15,928 nt of DNA, from NCBI GenBank assembly GCA_030263275.1, contig SZOR01000097.1, positions 1 to 15,928 on the forward strand, written 5' to 3'. Both the position numbers and the translations under genes were made by a program. A model generated the notes under the pieces. The model saw nothing but the letters and a program-made list of their open reading frames with translations, was not told the origin of the DNA and did not search any database. Source of the DNA: DSNY01 sp016861185. Its GTDB lineage: Bacteria; Pseudomonadota; Gammaproteobacteria; Burkholderiales; Burkholderiaceae_F. How positions within the stretch are numbered: the stretch's first letter is position 1; every line of letters begins with the position of its first letter. This document shows, piece by piece, positions 1 to 6,228 of the stretch.

Positions 1-612
1 TCATGGCATCGACTCGATCAGATTGCGCAGCTTGGCCAAGCAGCGCGCGCGCGTCGGGCCGATGCTGCCTTCGGGCATGCCGAGCTGCGCCGCGATCTGC
101 GCGTACGCGGGCGGCTCGTCGTCGCCGTACAGCAAGCCGACCAGGCTGCGGCAGGGCTCGGGCAGCCGCTGCATGGCTTGCCGCACGCGGTGGTGCAACT
201 GAAGCTGCTCGACCAGCGCATCGGGCAGCGGATCGGGGTCGATTGGCTCCGGCGCGGCGGGCCCGCCGTTGCCGGAATCGCGCTCGCCCACCGGCACGGT
301 ACGGCTGCGCTCGCGTACCAGACGCAGGGTTTCGCGCTTGGCGGTCGTGACCAGCCAGGCCTGCAGCCGCTCCGGCTGCGCCAGGTTGTCGAGATGCCGG
401 TGCAGCCGCTGGAACACGGTCTGAAACACGTCGGCCGAATCGTCGGCGTCGAGCCGCGCTCGGCGCGGGATCGTGTAGATCAGCCGCTGGTAGCGGCGCA
501 CGAGCTGCTCCCACGCTTGCGCGTCGCCGTGCCGGCACGCGTGCACGAGCGCCGCGTCGTCGCGGCTGTCCGGCGTGGCGTCGGAGCTGGTGGGCATGGC
601 GCGTTTCGACAA
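1..612 (-). CDS. ECF-type RNA polymerase sigma factor
   Basis: This 203-residue protein has the two-domain layout of a group 4 (ECF) sigma factor. Such factors bind core RNA polymerase and direct it to a small set of promoters. Residues about 31-101 look like region 2 (YQRLIYTIPRRARL, then DVFQTVFQRLHRHL and the AWLVTTAKRETLRLVR segment). Residues about 140-197 look like region 4, with the helix-turn-helix YAQIAAQLGMPEGSIGPTRA. A Pro/Gly/Asp-rich linker (about 105-135) joins them. The listed start is a TTG preceded by AAGGCGG at a usable distance; an ATG 15 bases further in (at 597) is possible and loses no conserved residues. The stop codon is the first three bases of the window, so any downstream partner such as an anti-sigma factor is out of view. 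The gene lies 181 bp downstream of the AAA+ ATPase on the same strand. The promoters it controls cannot be inferred. Confidence 0.87.
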   Translation of the reverse strand: MSKRAMPTSSDATPDSRDDAALVHACRHGDAQAWEQLVRRYQRLIYTIPRRARLDADDSADVFQTVFQRLHRHLDNLAQPERLQAWLVTTAKRETLRLVRERSRTVPVGERDSGNGGPAAPEPIDPDPLPDALVEQLQLHHRVRQAMQRLPEPCRSLVGLLYGDDEPPAYAQIAAQLGMPEGSIGPTRARCLAKLRNLIESMP

Positions 613-793
613 GGCCGGCCGCCTTATGCGACGGAGTCGAAACGCAGTATGCCCGAGCGACGCCGTCGTCGACGGCGGCGAGCAAGCGCGAAGACGCGGG
701 GGATCGAGGATCTGGTGTCAGCGAAACGGAGCGCGCAGGGCAGGCGGGGTTCGGCTCGATCCCGGATCCTCGATCCTGGATCCTCGATCCGGG
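613..793. other. Intergenic gap with repeats between ATPase and sigma factor genes
   Basis: This 181-bp non-coding stretch lies between the end of the AAA+ ATPase gene and the start of the sigma factor gene, both on the minus strand. It contains a 7-bp-arm inverted repeat with a 3-base loop at 661-677 (CGCCGTC-gtc-GACGGCG), just upstream of the sigma factor start. It also contains the GGATCC-rich tandem repeat listed separately, and an inverted copy of that repeat's core at 701-712 (GGATCGAGGATC). No convincing promoter or open reading frame was recognised. Confidence 0.6.
701..793. repeat. GATCCTCGATCC tandem and inverted repeat cluster
   Basis: A 14-bp unit, CGATCCYGGATCCT, occurs twice in tandem (757-770 and 771-784) and is followed by a half copy at 785-791. 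The 12-mer GATCCTCGATCC therefore appears at 765-776 and 779-790, and its exact reverse complement lies at 701-712. The outer bases 761-768 and 786-793 (CCCGGATC/GATCCGGG) are also perfectly complementary. The cluster ends directly against the ATPase stop codon. It could act as a structured transcript end, but there is no T-run, so it may simply be an intergenic repeat family. Confidence 0.7.
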
Positions 794-1786
794 CTAGAAC
801 CCGATCCGCGCCTTCTTCGCGATCCGCTCTTCGGTGATGTCGTCGGCGACCACCTCGCTGCGGCCGGCCAGCTTGGCATTGCCGAAGGCCGCGAGCATCA
901 CGCGGCGCATCTCGCGCGGCTTGAGCCTAGCGAGCCGGTCGAGCGCGTCGGCGCCGAGGGCTTCGGGAAACTGCCGGCCCCACGCGTGCTCGTCGCGCAG
1001 CTCGCGGTAGATGCTGGCGGCAATGCGGCGCGCGCCCTCGGCGTCGGGCGGGTCGATCATGTAGACGTTCATCCGGTTCAGGATCGGCTCGGGGATCGAG
1101 CGCGCGTCGTTCGCGGTGGCCACCCAGACGACGTCGCTGGCGTCGATCGGCACCTCGGCGAACTCGTCGACGAACTCGCACGCGGTGTCGTGCTCGAGCA
1201 GCGTGTACAGGCTGCCGAGCGGGTCATACTGCTGGTCGCCGCCGGACTTGTCGATCTCGTCGACGACGATCACCGGATTGGCGTAATCGCCGTTGACCAG
1301 CGCGTCGAACACCTTGCCGGGTTTGGCGTTTTTCCATTGCGCGCTGGCGCCCGAAAGAATCCAGCCCGCCGTCAGCGAGCTCATGCCGATGAACGAGTAG
1401 CCGGTGCCGAGCAGCTTCGACAGCCGGCGCGCGAAATGCGTCTTGCCGATGCCGGGATCGCCGAGCAGCAGGATCGGCTCCAGATCGAGCGGATCGTCGC
1501 TCGACAGGCACAGCGCGAGCTGGCGGCGGATGTCCTCGAGGGGCTCGGCGAAGTTGGGCAGCTCGTCGATCAGCGCGTCGATGTCGGGCAGCGCGGAGGG
1601 TTTGATCGTGAAGCGCTGGCCGCCGGCCTTGATCATCCTGATGTACGTGGCCTTCAGCGCGTCGTTGGCGCCGCTGCCGAGGTCCTGCAGCTCGTTCAGC
1701 GCCTCCTCGACGCGCGGGACGTGATACACGTCCTTAAAACCCGCGATCGAGATCGCGGGTTTGGTGGAGATCGCCGGCACGCTCAT
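794..1786 (-). CDS. Lon-like AAA+ ATPase without protease domain
   Basis: This 330-residue cytoplasmic protein is essentially one AAA+ ATPase module. Visible motifs are Walker A GDPGIGKT (109-116), Walker B VIVVDEID (172-179), sensor 1 VATAND (222-227), a candidate arginine finger in ILNRMN (R238) and a sensor-2-like LKPREMRR (288-295). The spacing and wording (DEIDK, DPLGSLYTLLEHD, VATAND, IPEPILNRM) resemble the ATPase module of Lon protease. However, the chain stops after the small alpha-helical subdomain, with no Ser-Lys protease domain and only about 100 residues before Walker A. It probably remodels or unfolds a partner protein, but the substrate is unknown. The ATG has a strong GGGAGGT ribosome site five bases upstream. 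It is followed by the sigma factor gene on the same strand, and the two may be co-transcribed. Confidence 0.88.
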   Translation of the reverse strand: MSVPAISTKPAISIAGFKDVYHVPRVEEALNELQDLGSGANDALKATYIRMIKAGGQRFTIKPSALPDIDALIDELPNFAEPLEDIRRQLALCLSSDDPLDLEPILLLGDPGIGKTHFARRLSKLLGTGYSFIGMSSLTAGWILSGASAQWKNAKPGKVFDALVNGDYANPVIVVDEIDKSGGDQQYDPLGSLYTLLEHDTACEFVDEFAEVPIDASDVVWVATANDARSIPEPILNRMNVYMIDPPDAEGARRIAASIYRELRDEHAWGRQFPEALGADALDRLARLKPREMRRVMLAAFGNAKLAGRSEVVADDITEERIAKKARIGF

Positions 1787-1826
1787 CGCTACCTCCCGGG
1801 TGAAACCGCTGCACCGTTGCGCTCAA

Positions 1827-1855
1827 AACGTATCGCGTGTGCAGGATGATGACAA
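1827..1855 (-). promoter_or_regulatory. Putative sigma-70-like promoter for the AAA+ ATPase gene
   Basis: On the minus strand, TTGTCA (1855-1850) is followed after 17 bases by TACGTT (1832-1827). The first matches five of six bases of the -35 consensus, and the second only three of six of the -10 consensus. It lies in the locally A+T-rich stretch about 40 bases before the ATPase start codon. The weak -10 makes this tentative. Confidence 0.3.
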
Positions 1856-1915
1856 GCAAACAGCCTGCCAGCATCGTGCAAATACGACAGTCAAAGCCGT
1901 ACTCGGCGCGGCTGA

Positions 1916-1936
1916 GCACTCGCGCGGCGCGAGTGC
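1916..1936. terminator. Perfect 9-bp hairpin after narL (possible terminator)
   Basis: GCACTCGCG and CGCGAGTGC are exact complements separated by CGG, giving a stable stem-loop about 100 bases past the narL stop codon. On the minus strand there is no U-run after it, so it is not a textbook intrinsic terminator. It could help end the narXL transcript, stabilise its 3' end, or be a protein-binding palindrome upstream of the ATPase gene promoter. Confidence 0.35.
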
Positions 1937-2039
1937 CAGACCTTTGGACGTACGTCCCGACTGCAGGTTCGGCGCGCGCGCCGGGCGCTTGAGCGGCGGG
2001 CCGACCTTGCAGCCGCCCGCAAAGCGGGGCGAAGCCGGG

Positions 2040-2714
2040 CTATTTCGCGGCGCTGCGCAGTCCCTGCTCGGCGGCCCAGACGGCGGCTTCGACCCGCGAG
2101 CGGAACGAGAGCTTCTTCAGCAGGTGCTTGACGTGCACCTTGACCGTGCCCTCGGTGATATTCAGCGCGCGCGCGATCAGCTTGTTGCTCATGCCGTCGG
2201 CCACGCAGCGCAGCACCGCCTGCTCGCGCTCGGTGAGTTCCCGCAGATCGCGCTTCGGACCGCGGCTCGTGTCCTGCGCCTCCTGCCGCAGCGCCGAAGC
2301 GAGCCGGCCGGCGAGCGCATCGCCGATCACGGTCGTGCCCGACAGCGCCTCGCGCACGCGGCCGAGCAGATCCTCCGGCTCCATGTCTTTCAGCAGGTAG
2401 CCGTCCGCGCCGGCCCGGATCGCGCCGATCAGGTCCTCGGGCGCGTCCGACACCGTCAGCATCACGACGCGCCGCGATGGGTCCTCCTCCTTCAGCGCGG
2501 CCAGGATATCGAGCCCGCTTTCGCCCTTGAGATTGAGGTCGAGCAGGATCAGGTCGGGGTCGTGCTGTGCGGCGAGCCTCAGCGCCTCGGCCTTGTTGCC
2601 CGCTTCGCCGACGACGTGGATGCCGGCGTCCATCGCGAGAAGCTGGGCGACCCCCTTGCGGAACAACGGGTGGTCGTCGACGACCAGCACGGTTTGCGCG
2701 TTCTCCATCGGCAT
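2040..2714 (-). CDS. narL: Nitrate/nitrite response regulator NarL
   Basis: NarL is the DNA-binding response regulator phosphorylated by NarX. It activates nitrate respiration genes and binds TACYYMT heptamers. This protein has 224 residues. The receiver domain (about 7-125) has acidic pocket D13/D14, phospho-acceptor D59 in LILLDLNLKG, T87 and K109, the same numbering as I recall for E. coli NarL. The C-terminal LuxR/GerE helix-turn-helix runs about 158-215 (LTEREQAVLRCVADGMSNKL, then TEGTVKVHVKHLLKKL). The gene starts four bases after the narX stop codon and its GGAGG ribosome site lies inside the narX end, so the two are one transcriptional unit. A second ATG two codons in is possible but further from the ribosome site. 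Confidence 0.95.
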   Translation of the reverse strand: MPMENAQTVLVVDDHPLFRKGVAQLLAMDAGIHVVGEAGNKAEALRLAAQHDPDLILLDLNLKGESGLDILAALKEEDPSRRVVMLTVSDAPEDLIGAIRAGADGYLLKDMEPEDLLGRVREALSGTTVIGDALAGRLASALRQEAQDTSRGPKRDLRELTEREQAVLRCVADGMSNKLIARALNITEGTVKVHVKHLLKKLSFRSRVEAAVWAAEQGLRSAAK

Positions 2715-2718
2715 CGGT

Positions 2719-4617
2719 TCAGTTCGCCTCCACGGACGATCGTGCGGGTTCCTTCGCGGCGGATGCGGCGAACGCGGTGGCCGCGACGAAACGAAGCTGC
2801 ACCCGGGTGCCGCCGCCTTCGCGCCGGCCGATTTCGATCCGCCCGCCCAGCAGCGCCGCGCGATCGCGCATGATCGCCAGGCCGAAATGATGCCGCGGCG
2901 ATCCGCGCGGGTCGATGCCCACGCCGTCGTCGTCGATCGTCACGCAGATCGCGCGGTTTTCCTCGCGCTGCAGCTTCAGCGTGACGTGCCGCGCGCGCGC
3001 GTGCTTCTCGACGTTGGTCAGCGCCTCGCGCACGATCTGCAGCACGTGGATCTGTTCGTTCGCGGACAGCTCGATGCCGATCAGCTCGTCCTCGACCTCG
3101 ACCCGCACGCCCGAATGGCGTTCGAACTCGGCGACCGTCTCGCGCAGCGCCGCGGCCAGGCCGTCGCCGCCGGCTTTCAGCCGGAAAGTCGTCAGCAGCT
3201 CGCGCAGCTGCCGGTACGCGCTCGCCACCCCTTCGCGCAGCTCGGTCAGCACCTGCTGCGCTTCCGGCCGGCCGGCCCGACCCTCGATCAGCGTCGACAG
3301 CCGCATCAACTGGATCTTGGTGTACGACAGCGACTGCGCGAGCGAGTCGTGCAGCTCGCGCGCGATGGCCGAGCGCTCCTCCAGCAGCGCCAGCCGCTGG
3401 TGCTCTTCGCGCCGCTCGGCGGCGGCCAGCGCGGCCCCGATATGGCGGCCGATCGTTTCCGCCAGCTCGAGCTGCCACGGCTCGAGCCCCTTGCCCGGCG
3501 CGAGTGCGAGCGGCATCACGCCGTAGCTGGTGCCGCTGTCGATCAGCGGCACGCTGACGACGCGCCGCTCGCCGCGTTCGGTCGACTCGAGCCGCCACGC
3601 AAGCTTGCCGTGGCTGTGGCAGTCGGCGCAGCGGTCGGGCGCGCACAGATCGCCCGGCACGGCCTCGTCGCGCACCAGCGGAAAGCCGCGCTGGACGTCG
3701 CCGCGGTGCACGCAGATGACCCCGCCTTCGACGCCGAGCACGCGCTTGAGGTTTTCGAGCACGGTGGCCAGTGTGGCGGTGTCGAGCGGTTTTTCCGACA
3801 GGCCGCGCGTCGTCTCGTACAGCAGCGCGAGCGAGCGGTTCTTGCGTTCGAGGTCGGCGGTCTTCTCGGCGACCTGCCTTTCGAGCGAGCCGTACAGCCG
3901 CGCGAGCTGCTCGACCATCGTATTGAACGCCTGCCCGAGCTGTCCCATTTCGTCCGGGCCGGTCGACGACACGCGCGCGCGGAACGACCCGGTGCGCACC
4001 GCACGCGCCGAGCGCAGCAGGTCCGACAACGGCTGGAACACCTCGACGTGCAGCAGGAAGATCGCGGTGATCACCAGCACGACGATCACGAAGAAAGCGA
4101 CGCCGAGCCAGACGCGCAGCCACTGGATGCGGCTTTCGAGGTCGGCTTCGAGCGCCTCGACGAAGCGGTTGACCTCGGCGACGAAGCCGTCGACCTCGGC
4201 GAGGAAGACGGTCCGCTGCCGCGCGTCGGCGATCGCGGCCTCGGCGTGCGCGCGTATCTCCGCCCGCCAGCGCTCGGCGATGCGCGCGTGCGCGACCCGC
4301 AGCGGATCGGCCTCGTCGCCGGGCAGCCCGTCGAGCAGCCGCGGGCTGTGCAGCCGGCGCTCGAACTCCTCGATCGCGAGGCGCACGGCCGTGCCGTCCT
4401 GCGCGCCGATGCCCATGTCGGCGATGCGCGTGGCGAGCGCATAGGACTGCATACGCAACGAACCTGCGACGTTGATCGCGCTCGCCTTGCCCGTCGACTG
4501 CTCGGTGAACACCGTCGCGACGAGGATCACCGTCAGCGCGAGCAGCGTCACCACGCCGAGCACGAGGCTCACGCGCAGCAGGATCGATTGCGTCCACAGA
4601 CGCTGCAGGAAGTTCAA
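2719..4617 (-). CDS. narX: Nitrate/nitrite sensor histidine kinase NarX
   Basis: NarX is an inner-membrane sensor that detects periplasmic nitrate and nitrite and phosphorylates NarL. From the proposed TTG start it has 632 residues. Features in order: transmembrane helix about 13-35; periplasmic helical domain with the P-box INVAGSLRMQSYALA (48-62), the nitrate-binding signature; second helix about 170-190; HAMP linker about 191-245; GAF-like central module about 260-405 with a cysteine cluster (C325, C330, C333); HisKA_3 dimerisation segment with phospho-accepting H423 in IARELHDSLAQSL; and a HATPase domain with N535 (EALTNVEKHA), DDDGVGID (562-569) and GGGTRVQL. The TTG at 4617 is chosen because GGAG lies seven bases before it and the protein then begins NFLQRLWTQ directly before the first helix. 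The frame stays open further upstream, but that part has no recognisable sequence and crosses the divergent promoter. Confidence 0.94.
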   Translation of the reverse strand: MNFLQRLWTQSILLRVSLVLGVVTLLALTVILVATVFTEQSTGKASAINVAGSLRMQSYALATRIADMGIGAQDGTAVRLAIEEFERRLHSPRLLDGLPGDEADPLRVAHARIAERWRAEIRAHAEAAIADARQRTVFLAEVDGFVAEVNRFVEALEADLESRIQWLRVWLGVAFFVIVVLVITAIFLLHVEVFQPLSDLLRSARAVRTGSFRARVSSTGPDEMGQLGQAFNTMVEQLARLYGSLERQVAEKTADLERKNRSLALLYETTRGLSEKPLDTATLATVLENLKRVLGVEGGVICVHRGDVQRGFPLVRDEAVPGDLCAPDRCADCHSHGKLAWRLESTERGERRVVSVPLIDSGTSYGVMPLALAPGKGLEPWQLELAETIGRHIGAALAAAERREEHQRLALLEERSAIARELHDSLAQSLSYTKIQLMRLSTLIEGRAGRPEAQQVLTELREGVASAYRQLRELLTTFRLKAGGDGLAAALRETVAEFERHSGVRVEVEDELIGIELSANEQIHVLQIVREALTNVEKHARARHVTLKLQREENRAICVTIDDDGVGIDPRGSPRHHFGLAIMRDRAALLGGRIEIGRREGGGTRVQLRFVAATAFAASAAKEPARSSVEAN

Positions 4618-4637
4618 GCGCTCGCTCCGTCGACCGA

Positions 4638-4659
4638 TGCGCCGCGGCCCCGCGGCGCA
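4638..4659. promoter_or_regulatory. Hairpin in the narX leader
   Basis: TGCGCCGCGG and CCGCGGCGCA are perfect complements separated by only CC, so in RNA the loop would open to four or more bases. On the minus strand this very G+C-rich stem ends about ten bases before the narX ribosome site (GGAG at 4628-4625). It could affect narX translation, cause transcription pausing, or block leftward read-through. There is no T-run that would make it a classical terminator. Confidence 0.5.
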
Positions 4660-4727
4660 CAGGCCGAACGATACGCGGCGCCGCCGCCGCTGCCGCGCGG
4701 GTCGGCGCGCCGGCGCAATGACCCTGC

Positions 4728-4743
4728 TACTACCAAGGAGGTA
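4728..4743. promoter_or_regulatory. Candidate NarL 7-2-7 binding site
   Basis: TACTACC-AA-GGAGGTA has the inverted 7-2-7 spacing used by NarL. Against the heptamer consensus TACYYMT, the right half (read as TACCTCC on the minus strand) matches six of seven positions and the left half five of seven. Its centre is about 51 bases upstream of the FNR box centre, near -92 relative to the predicted narK1 start point. That is comparable to upstream NarL sites in known nar promoters. The embedded AAGGAGG also looks like a ribosome site, but no start codon follows at a usable distance. Confidence 0.55.
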
Positions 4744-4779
4744 GGCCCCGAAGGTCGATGGTGGAAGCCCCTGTACGTA

Positions 4780-4793
4780 TTGACGCCGATCAT
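4780..4793. promoter_or_regulatory. FNR/ANR/DNR-type binding site
   Basis: TTGAC-GCCG-ATCAT matches eight of the ten defined bases of the FNR consensus TTGAT-N4-ATCAA. Its centre is 31 bases before the centre of the -10-like TACTGT at 4815-4820. In a class II FNR promoter (site at -41.5) that distance is about 32 bases, so the geometry fits direct activation of the narK1 operon under oxygen limitation. FNR and DNR-type regulators share this motif, so which one acts cannot be told from the site. Confidence 0.7.
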
Positions 4794-4814
4794 AAAAGTC
4801 CCCGTTCGGACGCC

Positions 4815-4820
4815 TACTGT
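4815..4820 (+). promoter_or_regulatory. Predicted -10 element of the narK1 operon promoter
   Basis: TACTGT resembles the -10 consensus TATAAT (T, A and final T match). It is placed where an FNR-activated class II promoter would need it relative to the box at 4780-4793. Transcription would then start near 4827-4828, giving a leader of about 46 bases before the narK1 ATG. No good -35 hexamer is seen, as expected for an activator-dependent promoter. Confidence 0.45.
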
Positions 4821-4873
4821 GCGCGCCAGTCGAGACCGCGCAGCGCAGCACCGCACGCACAGGAGAGCCACCG

Positions 4874-6187
4874 ATGGCCGGAACGCAGACGCACGTCCAG
4901 GAGCAGACCCACAGCGGAGCGAGCCTCAAGACCAAGCAGTGGTCGGTGGCGATCATGAGCACGCTGGCGTTCACCGTGTGCTTCGCGATCTGGATGATGT
5001 TCGCGGTGATCGGGATCCCGATCAAGAAGATGCTCGACCTGAATGCCACCCAGTTCGGGCTGCTGACCGCCACCCCCGTACTGACCGGCTCGCTGATCCG
5101 CGTGCCGCTCGGCATGTGGACCGACAAGTACGGCGGCCGCATCGTCTTCTTCCTGCTGATGCTCTCCACGATCGTTCCGATCTGGCTGATCTCCTACGCG
5201 ACCGAGTTCTGGCACTTCCTCGTGCTCGGACTGTTCGTGGGCCTGGCCGGCGGCTCGTTTTCGGTCGGCACGCCGTACGTGGCGCGCTGGTTCGAAAAGC
5301 GCCAGCAGGGCTTCGCGATGGGCGTCTTCGGCGCGGGCAACTCGGGCGCGGCGGTGACCAAGTTCATCGCGCCCGCGCTGGTCGTCGCCTTCGGCTGGGC
5401 CGTGGTGCCGCAGGTCTACGCCGTCGGCATGCTGGTGACGGCGCTCGCCTTCTGGATGTTCACGCATCACGATCCGAAGCACGTGATCCCGGGGCACATC
5501 ACCTACCGGCGCCAGCTCGAAGTGCTGCGCGATCCGATCGTCTGGAAGTACTGCCAGTACTACTCGATCGTCTTCGGCGGCTACGTCGCGCTGTCGCTGT
5601 GGATGGTCAACTACTACGTCGGCGAGTTCGGCCTCGACATCCGCGTGGCGGCGCTGCTCGCCGCATGCTTCTCGCTGCCGGGCGGCGTGCTGCGCGCCAT
5701 CGGCGGCTGGATGAGCGACAAGTGGGGCGCGCACAAGGTCACCTGGTGGGTCATGTGGGTGAGCTGGATCTGCCTGTTCCTGCTGTCGTACCCGGCGACG
5801 ACCTACACGGTCCAGACGGTCAGCGGTCCGGTCACGTTCACGCTCGCGCACAACGTGTGGACGTTCACGTTCCTGATGTTCATCCTGGGCATCGCTTGGG
5901 CCTTCGGCAAGGCGAGCGTGTTCAAGTACATCGCCGACGACTACCCGGCCAACATCGGAACGATCTCGGGTGTGGTCGGGCTCGCCGGCGGCCTCGGCGG
6001 CTTCCTGCTGCCGATCATGTTCGGCGCGCTGCTCGACATCACCGGCGTGCGCTCGACCGCCTTCATGCTGATGTACGGCGTCGTCTGGGTCTCGCTGATC
6101 TGGATGTACTGGACCGAGGTGCGACGCACCGACGTGCTCCATCACGCGCTGCTCAGTGCGGAAGGCAAGGTGCAGGCGCGCTACTGA
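4874..6187 (+). CDS. narK1: Nitrate transporter NarK1 (NNP family, MFS)
   Basis: This 437-residue inner-membrane protein is a nitrate/nitrite porter of the major facilitator superfamily with about 12 membrane segments. It resembles the NarK1 type, thought to bring nitrate in with protons. Candidate nitrate-binding arginines are R77 (SLIRVPLGMWTDKYGGR) and R274 (GVLRAIGGWMSDKWG), one in each half. The two glycine-rich family signatures are GLAGGSFSVGTPYVARWF (123-140) and AWAFGKASVFKYIADDYP (341-358); the KASVFKYIADDYP wording is what suggests NarK1 rather than NarK2. The ATG has AGGAGAG eight bases upstream and is the first gene behind the FNR/NarL control region. narK2 follows after 41 bases. 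The subtype and transport mode are inferred from sequence style, not demonstrated. Confidence 0.93.
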   Translation: MAGTQTHVQEQTHSGASLKTKQWSVAIMSTLAFTVCFAIWMMFAVIGIPIKKMLDLNATQFGLLTATPVLTGSLIRVPLGMWTDKYGGRIVFFLLMLSTIVPIWLISYATEFWHFLVLGLFVGLAGGSFSVGTPYVARWFEKRQQGFAMGVFGAGNSGAAVTKFIAPALVVAFGWAVVPQVYAVGMLVTALAFWMFTHHDPKHVIPGHITYRRQLEVLRDPIVWKYCQYYSIVFGGYVALSLWMVNYYVGEFGLDIRVAALLAACFSLPGGVLRAIGGWMSDKWGAHKVTWWVMWVSWICLFLLSYPATTYTVQTVSGPVTFTLAHNVWTFTFLMFILGIAWAFGKASVFKYIADDYPANIGTISGVVGLAGGLGGFLLPIMFGALLDITGVRSTAFMLMYGVVWVSLIWMYWTEVRRTDVLHHALLSAEGKVQARY

Positions 6188-6228
6188 AGGTCGCCGCCGG
6201 CGCAAGCGAACCAGCAACGGAGAGAACG

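Larger units (their letters stand above)
1787..2039. other. Gap between narL and the AAA+ ATPase gene
   Basis: This 253-bp non-coding region sits downstream of narL and upstream of the AAA+ ATPase gene, both on the minus strand. The part nearest the ATPase gene (about 1800-1900) is noticeably richer in A+T than its surroundings, as expected for a promoter. The part nearest narL is very G+C-rich and holds the perfect hairpin listed at 1916-1936. No tRNA or small open reading frame with a convincing start was seen. Confidence 0.6.
4618..4873. promoter_or_regulatory. Divergent narX / narK1 control region
   Basis: This 256-bp non-coding region separates the narXL and narK1K2GHJI transcription units. 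The narX-proximal half is extremely G+C-rich with a strong palindrome (4638-4659). The narK1-proximal half is less G+C-rich and carries a NarL-like inverted repeat (4728-4743), an FNR-type box (4780-4793) and a -10-like element (4815-4820), each listed separately. A further TACGTAT at 4774-4780 matches six of seven NarL heptamer positions and touches the FNR box. No convincing promoter for narX could be picked out by eye. Confidence 0.8.

Noticed and set aside
178..1849. Overlapping long plus-strand frames opposite the sigma factor and ATPase genes.
   Set aside because: They lie antisense to genes with clear motifs, have no conserved domains and cross the repeat-rich gap, so they are treated as shadow frames.
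4758..4958. A 66-codon plus-strand frame after a perfect AAGGAGG (4735-4741).
   Set aside because: The ATG is 16 bases beyond the AAGGAGG, the frame starts upstream of the predicted transcription start and runs into narK1 in another frame. The AAGGAGG is better explained as part of the NarL-like repeat or chance.
4618..5169. Upstream extension of narX by about 184 codons.
   Set aside because: It runs through the divergent promoter and into narK1 on the other strand. The TTG at 4617 with GGAG gives a normal NarX N-terminus.
2527..6228. The narK2 reading frame stays open for about 3.7 kb upstream, suggesting a giant fusion protein.
   Set aside because: That part is antisense to narXL and out of frame with narK1, lacks family sequence, and a ribosome site sits right before the ATG at 6229.
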